NCBI GenBank assembly: GCA_965213775.1
Contig: CBDCAC010000005.1
Span: forward strand, 62,001 to 126,000
Source of the DNA: Lichenicoccus sp965213775
GTDB taxonomy: Bacteria > Pseudomonadota > Alphaproteobacteria > Acetobacterales > Acetobacteraceae
Length of the DNA: 64,000 nt
Direction: 5' to 3'
Part shown: positions 56,378-64,000 of the stretch, piece after piece
Position numbering within the stretch: the first letter of the stretch is position 1
Layout of the letters: each line of letters begins with the position of its first letter
The notes under the pieces: generated by a model
What the model was told of the DNA's origin: nothing
Database searches by the model: none
What the model saw: the letters and a program-made list of their open reading frames with translations, nothing else
Made by a program: the position numbers and the translations under genes

Positions 56378-56434
56378 CAGGACACCCTTATAGGGCGATT
56401 GACCGCGTCGTGTCGCGTTCATAGCCTCCGCGGC

Positions 56435-58096
56435 ATGCCGTCAGATCCGCACGATCGTCCACACCCGGCGAAAGCTCCCGCCGCCGCCAAGGCGCAGCCG
56501 ACCCGCGCCTGGCCGTTCGACGAGGCGGCGCGGCTGGCCGAGCGCCTGCAGGGAAGCGACCCGAGCCGGCCGGCGCTGCTGGAGACCGGCTACGGCCCAT
56601 CCGGGCTGCCGCATATCGGCACCTTCGGCGAGGTCGCGCGCACCTCGTGGGTGCGGCAGGCCTACACGGAGCTCACCGGCCGGCCGACCCGCCTGCTGGC
56701 GTTCAGCGACGACATGGACGGGCTGCGCAAGGTTCCCGACAACGTGCCGCGGCGCGACATGCTGGCCGAGCACCTGGGCAAGCCGCTGTCGCGGGTGCCC
56801 GATCCGTTCGGCACCCACGCGTCGTTCGCCGCCCATAACAACGCCCGGCTGCGCGCCTTCCTGGACGGGTTCGGCTTCGAGTACGAGTTCGCCTCCTCGA
56901 CCGAGTACTACACCTCCGGCCGGTTCGACGCGACGCTGCGCCGCGTGCTGCAGGTGCATGACGAGATCGTGGCGGCGGTGGCGCCGACGCTGGGGCCCGA
57001 CCGGCGCGCCACCTACTCGCCGGTGCTGCCGCTGCATCCGCGCACCGGCGCGGTGATGCAGGTGCGCATCGAGGCGGTCGATGCCGACACGGGCACGCTG
57101 CGCTGGCGCGATGCGGACGGCGAGCGCTTCGAGACCAGCGTGTTCGGCGGTGCCGCCAAGCTGCAGTGGAAGGCCGACTGGGCGATGCGCTGGGCGGCAC
57201 TGGGCGTCGATTACGAGATGTCCGGCAAGGACCTGATCGACAGCGTGCGGCTGTCGGCGAAGATCTGCCGCCTGCTCGGCGCCGAGCCGCCGGCCAGCCT
57301 GACCTACGAGCTGTTCCTCGACGAGCAGGCGCAGAAGATCTCGAAATCGCGCGGCAACGGCATCTCGGTCGAGGAATGGCTGCGCTACGCGCCCCCGGAG
57401 AGCCTGTCGCAGTACATGTTCGTCGCCCCGCAGCGCGCCAAGCGCCTGTTCTTCGACGTGATCCCGCGCGCCACCGACGAGTACCTGGCCAACCTCGCCC
57501 GCGCCCGCGAGCAGCAGGGCGACGCGCTGCACGCCAATCCGGCCTGGTTCATCCATGGCGGCGCGCTGCCGCCGCGCGACGGGAGCCAGATCGGCTTCAC
57601 GATGCTGCTGAACCTCGCCTCGGTCGCCAACGCCGAGAACGCCGACGTGCTGTGGGCCTATCTGCGCCGCTACGACGCCCGCACCGGCCCCGACTCGCAC
57701 CCGCTGCTGGCGCGCCTGGTCGATCACGCGCTCGCCTACTACCGAGACTTCGTGCGTCCGCAGAAGCGCTTCCGCGCGCCCGAGGCGCGAGAGCGCGCGG
57801 CGCTGGCGGACCTCGCCGAGACGCTGAAGGGGATCGCGCCCGGCCCCGTCGGCGAGCCCGGCCCCGGCTCCAGTTGGGCCCCTGCGCCCGATCCGGAGGC
57901 GATCCAGAACCTGGTGTTCGAGGTCGGCAAGCGGCACGACTTCGCGACCCTGCGCGACTGGTTCGGCTGCCTCTACGAGGTGCTGCTCGGCCAGCGCGAG
58001 GGTCCGCGCTTCGGCATCTTCATCGCGCTCTACGGCGTCGCCGAGACGGTGGCGCTGATCGAGGCGGCGCTGATCGAGCCGGCGCTCGCGCGCTGA
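56435..58096 (+). CDS. lysS: Lysyl-tRNA synthetase, class I
   Basis: A class I LysRS (LysRS1), the type of archaea and many alphaproteobacteria, unrelated to the class II enzyme of E. coli. The 553-residue protein has the HIGH-like motif GYGPSGLPHIGTFGEVART, the KMSKS-like KISKSRGNGISVEEWL, and the core segments LLAFSDDMDGLRKVPDN and YEMSGKDLIDSVRLSAKICR. The C-terminal helical anticodon-binding part has FATLRDWFGCLYEVLLGQRE. It charges lysine onto tRNA-Lys. The next gene, 4 bp after the stop, is an MprF-like lipid aminoacylase, which would use that Lys-tRNA. Confidence 0.96.
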   Translation: MPSDPHDRPHPAKAPAAAKAQPTRAWPFDEAARLAERLQGSDPSRPALLETGYGPSGLPHIGTFGEVARTSWVRQAYTELTGRPTRLLAFSDDMDGLRKVPDNVPRRDMLAEHLGKPLSRVPDPFGTHASFAAHNNARLRAFLDGFGFEYEFASSTEYYTSGRFDATLRRVLQVHDEIVAAVAPTLGPDRRATYSPVLPLHPRTGAVMQVRIEAVDADTGTLRWRDADGERFETSVFGGAAKLQWKADWAMRWAALGVDYEMSGKDLIDSVRLSAKICRLLGAEPPASLTYELFLDEQAQKISKSRGNGISVEEWLRYAPPESLSQYMFVAPQRAKRLFFDVIPRATDEYLANLARAREQQGDALHANPAWFIHGGALPPRDGSQIGFTMLLNLASVANAENADVLWAYLRRYDARTGPDSHPLLARLVDHALAYYRDFVRPQKRFRAPEARERAALADLAETLKGIAPGPVGEPGPGSSWAPAPDPEAIQNLVFEVGKRHDFATLRDWFGCLYEVLLGQREGPRFGIFIALYGVAETVALIEAALIEPALAR

Positions 58097-58100
58097 CCGG

Positions 58101-60254
58101 GTGATCGCGATGCTCAGGGTCAGGACCGGGATCTGCCCTGAACCCGACGCGGCCGGGTGCTCGGCGCCGCGATCCAGGGGCAGGCTGCTCGCCGTCCGCC
58201 TCGGACGGCAATGCCCCCACCTGCTCGGGCTGCTGCTGCTCCTGGGCGCGATCTTCGTGGTGCAGCGCGAGTTCCGCCACCTGAGCTTCCGCCAGGTGCG
58301 CGACGGGCTGCACGCGATCCCCGGCCGCGCCCTGCTAGCCTCCGCCGGGTGCACGCTGCTGTCCTACTTCATCTTGTCGTTCTACGACCGCCTGGCGACC
58401 CTCCACGCCGGCTGCCGGGTCGGCTTCCGGCGCACCTGCTTCGCCTCGTTCTGCTCCTACGTGCTGTCGCACAACCTGGGCTTCGCGGCCCTCTCCGGGG
58501 CGGCGGTGCGGTTCCGGCTGTACGGCAACTGGGGGGTGCCGCCGACGCAGATCGCGCAGATCATCGCCTTCTGCTCGCTGACCTTCGTGTTCGGCGCCTG
58601 CGGTCTGATCGGCGGCGTGCTGCTGATCGAGCCCGCGGCGGTGCCGTTCCTGGGCCACGCGCTGCCGACGGCGCTGCTGCGCCTCGCCGGGCTCGCCGCC
58701 TGGGGCGTCGTGATCGGCTACGTGCTGCTCTCCAGCCGCTGCAGGCACCTCAGGCTGGGGCCGCTGCATGTCGAGCTGCCCCGGCCGGGCATGGCGGTTG
58801 CCCAGGTGGTCGTCGCCAGCCTCGACGTCGCCGCCACCGCCGCCATCGCCTACACCCTGCTGCCGTCCGCGCCGGGGCTGGGCTATGCGACGTTCCTCGC
58901 GATCTACATCGCCTCCTACACCGCGGGGCTGCTCGCCAGCGTGCCGGGCGGGCTCGGCGTGTTCGACGGTGCCATGCTGCTCGGCCTGTCGGCCTGGCTG
59001 CCGGCGCCGCGCATCCTGGGCATGATCTTCGTGTTCCGGATCTTCTACTACATCCTGCCGCTGTTCCTCGCCGGCATCCTGTTCGCCGGCCACGAGCTGC
59101 TGCTGCGCGGCGACGCCATCGTCGCGATGCTGCGCCGCAGACCGGCCGGCGCGGCGCGACTGCCGCGGCCCAGCCTGGTGATCCGCCAGAGCGAGGCGGA
59201 TTTCTCGGTGGGTGTCGCGGTCGGCGCGGTGTCGCTGTGCGGCGCGATGCTGCTCGCACTCGGCGTGCTCGATCCCGCCTCCGACCTCGACGTCGTGCTG
59301 CCGCCGGGTGCCAGCCTGTTCGACCGGCCCTCCGGCGTCACCGCCTGGATCACGGCGTTCGCCGGCGACTACGTGCCGTCGCTGATCGGCGCCGCCCTGA
59401 TGGGGCTCGCGATCGGCCTGGCCAACCGCGTCACCCTGGCCTGGGGCGGCACCATCGCGCTGCTCTGCGCCGCCGCCGTGCTGACCGCGCTGCGCGGCAC
59501 CATGCCGCTGGTGCCGGGCATCCTGCTGCTGTCGGCGCTGCTGATCGCGCCGTTCCGCAGTTCGTACTACCGCCACGCCCGCATCCTCAGCGAGCCGTTC
59601 GCGCCCGGCACCGCGCTGCCGCTGCTGCTGCTGATCGGCTGCGTGCTGATCCTCGGCCGGCTGGAGCCGAACCTGCGCTTCATCGACGCCAACAGCTGGT
59701 GGTCGGTGGTGCTGGCGCACGACGCCACCAACCGCACCCGCGCCTCGCTCGCCTGCGCGGTGCTGATCATGCTGGCGGCACTGTGGCGGCTGTTCTCGCC
59801 GGGGCGGATCGCGACCCTGCCCTGGGAGGGCGAGGGCAGGGCGCGCTACGGCGCCATGATCGACCCGCAGGCCTGCGCGCCGCGCGGCCTGCTGCAGAAC
59901 CGGCCGGGTGCCGCGCCGCAGGGGGTGGTGCTCGGCGAGACCGGCCGCGCCGCGATCGCCTTCACCCGCCTCGCGGCACCGCACGGCGCGCTGCTGGTCG
60001 CGCTCGGCGATCCGGTCGGCGCCGCCGCCGAGCAGGTCTCGGCGATCTGGCGGCTGCGCGACCTGGCGCTGCAGGAAGGCCGCGACCCGGTGTTCTGGCA
60101 GGTCGGCGCCGCACTGCTGCACCTGTACGACGATCTCGGCCTGACCGCCTGGCCGATCGACGAGACCGCCGGCGGCACGTCGCGCTACCTGTGCTGCGCC
60201 GTCGAGCGCGGCCCGGAGACGCTGCGGCGGCTGAGGCGCGTCGCGCCGGCCTGA
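58101..60254 (+). CDS. MprF-like integral membrane protein with truncated C-terminal domain
   Basis: A 717-residue protein. The N-terminal part (about 35-340) is the lysylphosphatidylglycerol synthase TM region (YVLSHNLGFAALSGAAVRFR, SVPGGLGVFDGAMLLGLSAW), followed by a second membrane block (about 365-585). The C-terminal domain begins as in MprF (ARYGAMIDPQACAPRGLLQN, LLVALGDPVGAAAEQVSAIW, DPVFWQVGAALLHLYDDLGL) but stops about 110 residues in, before most of the aminoacyl-transfer core. Full MprF proteins are about 840-880 residues. It may be a flippase-only form or a decayed gene. The GTG at 58101 or ATG at 58110 may start it. A family-B repeat begins 16 bp after the stop. Confidence 0.8.
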   Translation: MIAMLRVRTGICPEPDAAGCSAPRSRGRLLAVRLGRQCPHLLGLLLLLGAIFVVQREFRHLSFRQVRDGLHAIPGRALLASAGCTLLSYFILSFYDRLATLHAGCRVGFRRTCFASFCSYVLSHNLGFAALSGAAVRFRLYGNWGVPPTQIAQIIAFCSLTFVFGACGLIGGVLLIEPAAVPFLGHALPTALLRLAGLAAWGVVIGYVLLSSRCRHLRLGPLHVELPRPGMAVAQVVVASLDVAATAAIAYTLLPSAPGLGYATFLAIYIASYTAGLLASVPGGLGVFDGAMLLGLSAWLPAPRILGMIFVFRIFYYILPLFLAGILFAGHELLLRGDAIVAMLRRRPAGAARLPRPSLVIRQSEADFSVGVAVGAVSLCGAMLLALGVLDPASDLDVVLPPGASLFDRPSGVTAWITAFAGDYVPSLIGAALMGLAIGLANRVTLAWGGTIALLCAAAVLTALRGTMPLVPGILLLSALLIAPFRSSYYRHARILSEPFAPGTALPLLLLIGCVLILGRLEPNLRFIDANSWWSVVLAHDATNRTRASLACAVLIMLAALWRLFSPGRIATLPWEGEGRARYGAMIDPQACAPRGLLQNRPGAAPQGVVLGETGRAAIAFTRLAAPHGALLVALGDPVGAAAEQVSAIWRLRDLALQEGRDPVFWQVGAALLHLYDDLGLTAWPIDETAGGTSRYLCCAVERGPETLRRLRRVAPA

Positions 60255-60269
60255 GAGACTGACCGTCAG

Positions 60270-60389
60270 GAGGCAAGGCTGGGCTCTGCCCAGACCCGCC
60301 AAAGGCCTCGGCCTTTGGAAACCAATTCAAATAAATGGATTCTCAAGGCTTCGCCTTGAGCGGGTCCAGGGCAGAGCCCTGGCGCCTCA
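60270..60389. repeat. Intergenic palindromic repeat, family B copy 3
   Basis: The order is AGGCAAGGCTGGGCTCTGCC, ACCCGCCAAAGGCCTCGGCC with TTTGG, an AT-rich core (AACCAATTCAAATAAATGGA), TCAAGGCTTCGCCTTGA and GCGGGTCCAGGGCAGAGCCC. It fills the gap between the convergent mprF-like and chaN-like genes and its end covers the chaN-like stop codon. Confidence 0.88.
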
Positions 60390-61235
60390 GTCGACATACA
60401 CCGCATCGGCGTAGCCGCGGCCGAGCGGGGCGCAGAGCGGATGCGCCGGCACCAGCACGCGCACCCCCGCGACTCCCAGTGCGGCGAGCTGGTGCGGCAC
60501 CCCGTCGCGGTTCTCCAGGTGGCCCTCTCCCATCAGGGCGGCCACCGGACGCAGCGGCGCGCGGGCGCGCTGGGCCGCGATCGCCTCCGCCATCGCGCGG
60601 TCCCAGACCAGTTGGGCGTCGATGAAATGCTGCAGCCGCTGCGGCGTCATCGGCGGGCCGCCATGGCCGGACATCGCGTCCGCGAGCCGGCTGCGATACG
60701 CCGCACTCGCCGGCGCCGGGGTGCCGACGCCCTCGCGGTCGGCGACCGGGACCGCCTGCCAGCCCAGACGGGCGACCAGCCGGATCACGCGGCCGGACAC
60801 GTTCAGCGCCAGCATCGGGATGCGGTGGTCGCGGGCGAAGCGGAACACCGGCAGGTAGAGTGCGGCGTCGAACCCCCAGACATGCGCCCAATCGGAACGC
60901 AGCAGGAAGTCGCGCTCGGGCAACCCGCCCGCCACCCAGCGGTCGAGCACCGGCTGGGCGGCGCGCGGGAACATCTCGAAGCCGAGCACCAGTCCCGGGT
61001 CGCGGGCGTACAGGCGCTCGACGGTGGCGAGCTGCCAGCGATGGTCGGGCGCGCTGTCGTGCCGCTCGCCGAGCAGGGTGACCGCGGCGGGTGGCCACGC
61101 CCGCGGACCTGCGAGCGGGCGCAGCGTGTCCGGCGCGACCCACTGCCCGGCCGCGACGCAGGCGGGGGGTGCGACCGCGCAGCCGGCGAGCCAGGCGCCT
61201 GCGAGCAGCAGGGCGGCCGGTCTCGCGCGCCGCAT
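60387..61235 (-). CDS. ChaN-family lipoprotein
   Basis: A 282-residue lipoprotein. The signal peptide RRARPAALLLAGAWLAGCAV ends in a lipobox (LAGC). The mature part reads VTLLGERHDSAPDHRWQLAT, FEMFPRAAQPVLDRW, DWAHVWGFDAALYLPVFRFA and AALMGEGHLENRDGVPHQLA, the pattern of ChaN, a haem-binding, iron-regulated outer lipoprotein of Campylobacter, and its relatives. The ATG at 61235 gives the cleanest signal peptide; a GTG at 61271 would overlap the upstream stop as GTGA and is also possible. It is the last gene of the rlmJ-gpsA-cyclophilin-chaN run. Confidence 0.87.
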   Translation of the reverse strand: MRRARPAALLLAGAWLAGCAVAPPACVAAGQWVAPDTLRPLAGPRAWPPAAVTLLGERHDSAPDHRWQLATVERLYARDPGLVLGFEMFPRAAQPVLDRWVAGGLPERDFLLRSDWAHVWGFDAALYLPVFRFARDHRIPMLALNVSGRVIRLVARLGWQAVPVADREGVGTPAPASAAYRSRLADAMSGHGGPPMTPQRLQHFIDAQLVWDRAMAEAIAAQRARAPLRPVAALMGEGHLENRDGVPHQLAALGVAGVRVLVPAHPLCAPLGRGYADAVYVD

Positions 61236-61267
61236 CGCGTCGGCGGCCCGACGCCGCGGGCCGCGCG

Positions 61268-62200
61268 TCACGGTGCCGCCACCCGGCGCGACGGCACCGG
61301 TATGTTGCACAGGTCGGCACCACCATGCGGACGGACGTAGAACACGTCGCGCCGGTCGGCGCGCGCGCGGGCGTAGGCGGCGAAGCTCGGGCTGTCGGTG
61401 CGCATCACCTGCCAGGCCGGCCGCCCTGCCACCGGCAGCTCGGCGGCGAGGCGCACCCGCAGGATGGTCTTGCGCTGCTCCGGCCGCGCGTAGAAGCCGA
61501 GTGCGGCGGTGCCGCGCGGCAGCGTGTCCAGCGCCTCGATGCCGTCGATCACCCGACCCACCAGGGCGATGTTGCGGTCGAGCTGGCGCGGCGCCTGGCC
61601 GATCACGGCGTACAGCTCGGCACCGCTGCCGGTGTCCGGCGGCAGCTCGCGGCCGACGCCGACCATGCCGTAGCAGTGCGCGAGCCAGGCGGTGCCGGTG
61701 GCGGGATCGCGTCCCACCGGCCAGCCATCGGCGAAGCCGGCCGCGGCGGCGTAGGCGTCGCGCGCGTCGAGCGGGGTGATGCGCAGCCCGGCGGCCGGGC
61801 GCTCGTACTCGGCTGCCGGCCGGGTCGCGAGGTCGGGCGGCAGCCGCTTGTTGCCGGTGCCGTCGCCCCACTGCACGACGTAGTCGTCCTGCACCCGGTT
61901 GATGCTGGTGGCATCGAACCAGCGCTGCGCGATCAGTCGCCGGATGTTGCCGACATGGGCCGGCGCGAAGCCGGGTGCGAGCTGGATCGTCACCCGCGCG
62001 CCGCCGCCGAGGTCGAGCAGCATCAGCTCGCCCGCGTCGATCGTGCGCCAGTCGCGGTCCGGCGCCCGGCCCACCAGGTCGGCGGGCGTGGGTGCCCCGG
62101 AGGACAGGATCGCCGCCGGATCCGCCGCGCGGGCGGCGCCCGTCGCGGCAAGCGGGATCGCGGTCAGCAGCATCAGGGTCCACAGGCAGGCCAGCCGCAT
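61268..62200 (-). CDS. Exported cyclophilin-type peptidyl-prolyl isomerase
   Basis: A 310-residue protein. The signal peptide is ACLWTLMLLTAIPLAATGAA with ARA cleavage. The mature protein has a cyclophilin-like fold with LMLLDLGGGARVTIQLAPGF, RRLIAQRWFDATSINRVQDD and YVVQWGDGTGNKRLP, with large insertions. IALVGRVIDGIEALDTLPRG is the usual GRVxxGxDVxxxI end. The start is uncertain: ATG at 62200 has a GGAG site 9 bases upstream, while ATG at 62221 overlaps the gpsA stop as ATGA. It would fold proline bonds in the periplasm. Confidence 0.85.
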   Translation of the reverse strand: MRLACLWTLMLLTAIPLAATGAARAADPAAILSSGAPTPADLVGRAPDRDWRTIDAGELMLLDLGGGARVTIQLAPGFAPAHVGNIRRLIAQRWFDATSINRVQDDYVVQWGDGTGNKRLPPDLATRPAAEYERPAAGLRITPLDARDAYAAAAGFADGWPVGRDPATGTAWLAHCYGMVGVGRELPPDTGSGAELYAVIGQAPRQLDRNIALVGRVIDGIEALDTLPRGTAALGFYARPEQRKTILRVRLAAELPVAGRPAWQVMRTDSPSFAAYARARADRRDVFYVRPHGGADLCNIPVPSRRVAAP

Positions 62201-62217
62201 GGTGCTATTCTCCGTTG

Positions 62218-63237
62218 TCATTCCCTGCCGGCGGGACGCGCGAGCAGCAGCTCGATCGCCTGCCGCAGGTCGATCGCGCCGCCCAGCAGCAGCGACACCG
62301 CCTCGATCACCGGCACCGATACCCCCGAGCCGGCCGCCCGGGCGGCGAGCGCAGGCGCGGTCTCGACCCCCTCGGCGATCCCGTCCGCGGCGAGCCGCGC
62401 CGCCGACAGCACCGTGTCCAGGCGCTCGCCGCCGCCCAGCGCCGCACCCAGGCGCGCATTGCGCGAGGCGCTGCCGGTGCAGGTCAGCACCAGGTCGCCC
62501 AGTCCCGACAGGCCGGACGCGGTCTCCGGCCTGCCGCCGAGGCCCACGATCAGCCGGCCGAGCTCGGCCACGCCCCGCGTCACCAGTGCCGCGCGCGCGT
62601 TCTCGCCGAGCCCGGCGCCGCTCGCGGCACCGGCGGCGATGGCGATCACGTTCTTGCCCGCACCGCCGAGCTGCACCCCGAGCGGGTCGTCGCCGACATA
62701 GAGCCGGAACCGCTCGGAGGCGAGCATCCGGCTCAGCACGGTGGCGAGTGCCGCGTCCTCGGAGGCGAGCACCGCGGCGCAGGGCAGGCCGGCCGCGACC
62801 TCGCGCGCGAAGTTCGGCCCCCCCAGCACCGCCAGCGGCAGCCCCGGATGCAGTTCCGCGAGCAGCTCCAGCGGCAGCCGCCCGGTCTGCCGCTCCAGCC
62901 CCTTGCAGCAGGCGAGCAGCGGCGCGCGCAGGGCGAGCCGGCAGGCGACCGCGCGCAGATGCTGCACCGGCACCGCCAGCAGCACCGCGTCGGCCTGCCG
63001 CGGCAGCTCGCGGGTCACGGTCACCGCCGCCGGCAGCGCCATCCCCGGCAGCCGCCGCAGGCTGCCGTCCGGCAGCACCGCGTCCGGGCCGCGCGCCCAC
63101 AGCAGCACCCGCTGGCCGGCGCGTGCGGCCTGGATCGCCAGCGCGGCGCCCCAGGCGCCGGCGCCGATCACCGCGACCGTCGCGGCCGGGTGCCCGGCGA
63201 CCTGCGCGCCGTCGCGCGGCGAGGCGGCGGCGCTCAG
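62218..63237 (-). CDS. gpsA: Glycerol-3-phosphate dehydrogenase [NAD(P)+]
   Basis: GpsA reduces dihydroxyacetone phosphate to sn-glycerol-3-phosphate for phospholipids. The protein has the Rossmann motif VAVIGAGAWGAALAIQAARA, CCKGLERQTG, LGGPNFAREVAAGLPCAAVL, the catalytic Lys in GGAGKNVIAIAAGAASG, and GLGDLVLTCTGSASRNARLG. No ATG, GTG or TTG precedes the first beta strand: the first canonical start (GTG at 63171) would begin inside it. A CTG at 63237 overlaps the rlmJ stop as CTGA and gives 339 residues, near the usual 330. I take CTG as the likely start. It overlaps rlmJ and is followed by the cyclophilin. Confidence 0.88.
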   Translation of the reverse strand: MSAAASPRDGAQVAGHPAATVAVIGAGAWGAALAIQAARAGQRVLLWARGPDAVLPDGSLRRLPGMALPAAVTVTRELPRQADAVLLAVPVQHLRAVACRLALRAPLLACCKGLERQTGRLPLELLAELHPGLPLAVLGGPNFAREVAAGLPCAAVLASEDAALATVLSRMLASERFRLYVGDDPLGVQLGGAGKNVIAIAAGAASGAGLGENARAALVTRGVAELGRLIVGLGGRPETASGLSGLGDLVLTCTGSASRNARLGAALGGGERLDTVLSAARLAADGIAEGVETAPALAARAAGSGVSVPVIEAVSLLLGGAIDLRQAIELLLARPAGRE

Positions 63238-64000
63238 GCGGCGTGCCGTTCCGGCGTGAGCCGGACCACGCCCGCGCGCGCGCCGCTCTCGCCGCCGACA
63301 GCGGCGAGCCGATCGGCGATCGCGTCCAGGATGTCGGTCGCCGCCTGGTCGAACCCCCAGGGCGGCCCCGCCACCAGCAGGCCGCTGCCGTTGAGCCGGG
63401 CGGCATCCAGCGGTGGGCGCAGCATCAGCTCGGCGCAGACCAGGTCCGGCTCGCCAGAGGCGCGCAGCCGGTCGTGCAGCGCCCGCACCGGCGCGCGGTG
63501 CTTGATCGGGTACCAGGCGGCGACCACCCCGCCGGGGAAGCGCCGACGCGCGGTCTGCACGGCCTCGGCCAGCCGCTCGAACTCGCCCGGCCGCTCGAAG
63601 GGCGGGTCGATCAGCACCAGTCCCCGGCGCGGCCCGCGCGGCGGCAGCAGCGCCGCCGTCGCCTGCCAGCCGTCGCGCGCATGCACCGCCACCTGCGCGT
63701 CGCCGAGGAACAGCCGTCGCAGCGCCGCGTGCTCCTGCGGCTGCAGCTCGCAGCAGGCCAGCCGGTCCTGCGCGCGCAGCATCGTCCGCACCAGCAGCGG
63801 CGATCCCGGATAGTAGCGGCCGCCCTCGCGCACCAGCCGCAGATACGACGCGAGCGCCGGCGGCGCTTCGCCTCGCAGCAGCAGCCCGACACCGTGCTCG
63901 GCCTCGCCGGTCTGCCGCGCCGGCTCGCCGGCGAGATCGGTGCGGCCGGCGCCGGCATGGGTGTCGAGCACGAACATCGCGGCGGGCTTGCGGGCCAGCG
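63234..64000 (-). CDS. rlmJ: 23S rRNA A2030 N6-methyltransferase RlmJ (5' end cut by window edge)
   Basis: RlmJ methylates A2030 in 23S rRNA. Visible segments are KPAAMFVLDTHAGAGRTDLA (motif I region), GGRYYPGSPLLVRTMLRAQD, LACCELQPQEHAALRRL, the catalytic DPPFE motif in GLVLIDPPFERPGEFERLAE (DPPYE in most members), and GVVAAWYPIKHRAPVRALHD. About 40-50 N-terminal residues lie beyond the right edge; the frame stays open through the last base. Its stop codon overlaps the proposed gpsA start. Confidence 0.93.
   Translation of the reverse strand, partial: LARKPAAMFVLDTHAGAGRTDLAGEPARQTGEAEHGVGLLLRGEAPPALASYLRLVREGGRYYPGSPLLVRTMLRAQDRLACCELQPQEHAALRRLFLGDAQVAVHARDGWQATAALLPPRGPRRGLVLIDPPFERPGEFERLAEAVQTARRRFPGGVVAAWYPIKHRAPVRALHDRLRASGEPDLVCAELMLRPPLDAARLNGSGLLVAGPPWGFDQAATDILDAIADRLAAVGGESGARAGVVRLTPERHAA

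Noticed and set aside
56378..56434. TTGACC...TAGCCT as a lysS promoter
   Set aside because: The -10 box is poor and would place the start of transcription at the lysS ATG itself; left unannotated.
58335..60302. 655-codon minus-strand frame opposite the MprF-like gene
   Set aside because: Gln/Arg/His-rich shadow; the opposite frame has membrane segments and MprF motifs.

Overview
This 64 kb window is chromosomal DNA of a very GC-rich alphaproteobacterium, most likely a member of the Acetobacteraceae or a close relative in the Rhodospirillales. The evidence is the gene content: a GatB/YqeY protein followed by dnaG and rpoD, an rpsF-rpsR-rplI block, an lptF-lptG-lptD-surA-rsmA block, a class I lysyl-tRNA synthetase, Usg and DUF4169 proteins, EcfG-like promoter motifs, and a CarA with an N-terminal helix-turn-helix. 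I saw no rRNA or tRNA gene, CRISPR array, prophage or intact insertion sequence. The family-level placement is an inference.

Layout. 0-6 kb: carA (minus) diverges from the yqeY-dnaG-rpoD replication/transcription block. 6-7.7 kb: a GNAT acetyltransferase and a TonB-like protein. 7.8-14.6 kb: a five-gene plus-strand cluster in which two large paralogous proteins of unknown function bracket a FAD oxidoreductase, an NAD-dependent epimerase-like protein and a sugar isomerase-like protein. This is the best candidate for an undescribed pathway in the window. 14.65-15.69 kb: decayed DNA. 15.7-17 kb: ribosomal proteins S6, S18 and L9. 17-20.6 kb: a minus-strand stress group (PDZ protein, YsnF-like, CsbD, PAS-LuxR regulator). 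20.7-23.2 kb: hydrolase, aldo/keto reductase and a DUF4864 protein. 23.7-31.4 kb: a secreted methyltransferase, then rsmA, surA, lptD, lptG and lptF, which build the outer membrane. 31.5-38.2 kb: cardiolipin synthase-like enzyme, MFS transporter, DUF3597 protein, GT-C glycosyltransferase, Smr protein and an iron-sulfur photolyase. 38.2-44.1 kb: an ArsR-type pseudogene, an SDR/LysR divergent pair, a methyltransferase-like protein, an MHS transporter and a Bug-type solute receptor. 44.3-48.4 kb: hemF diverging from cytochrome b, cytochrome c1 and mtnP; no Rieske gene is present. 48.5-53.4 kb: small stress proteins, dienelactone hydrolase, Usg, groES-groEL under two CIRCE operators, and cspA. 53.5-64 kb: a DinG-like helicase, lysS with a truncated MprF-like protein, a ChaN lipoprotein, a cyclophilin, gpsA and the 3' part of rlmJ.

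Two patterns run across the window. First, palindromic intergenic repeats of about 100-120 bp (two related families, ten full or partial copies) sit just after the 3' ends of genes, mostly between convergent genes, where they may act as terminators or mRNA-end structures. Second, three small stress-type genes (csbD, a DUF3309 gene, a glycine-zipper protein) have upstream motifs resembling the EcfG general stress promoter. The intergenic repeats and the 7.8-14.6 kb cluster are the two things most worth follow-up.

All calls are from reading sequence and translations; no database search was possible, so family names rest on recognised motifs and gene context.
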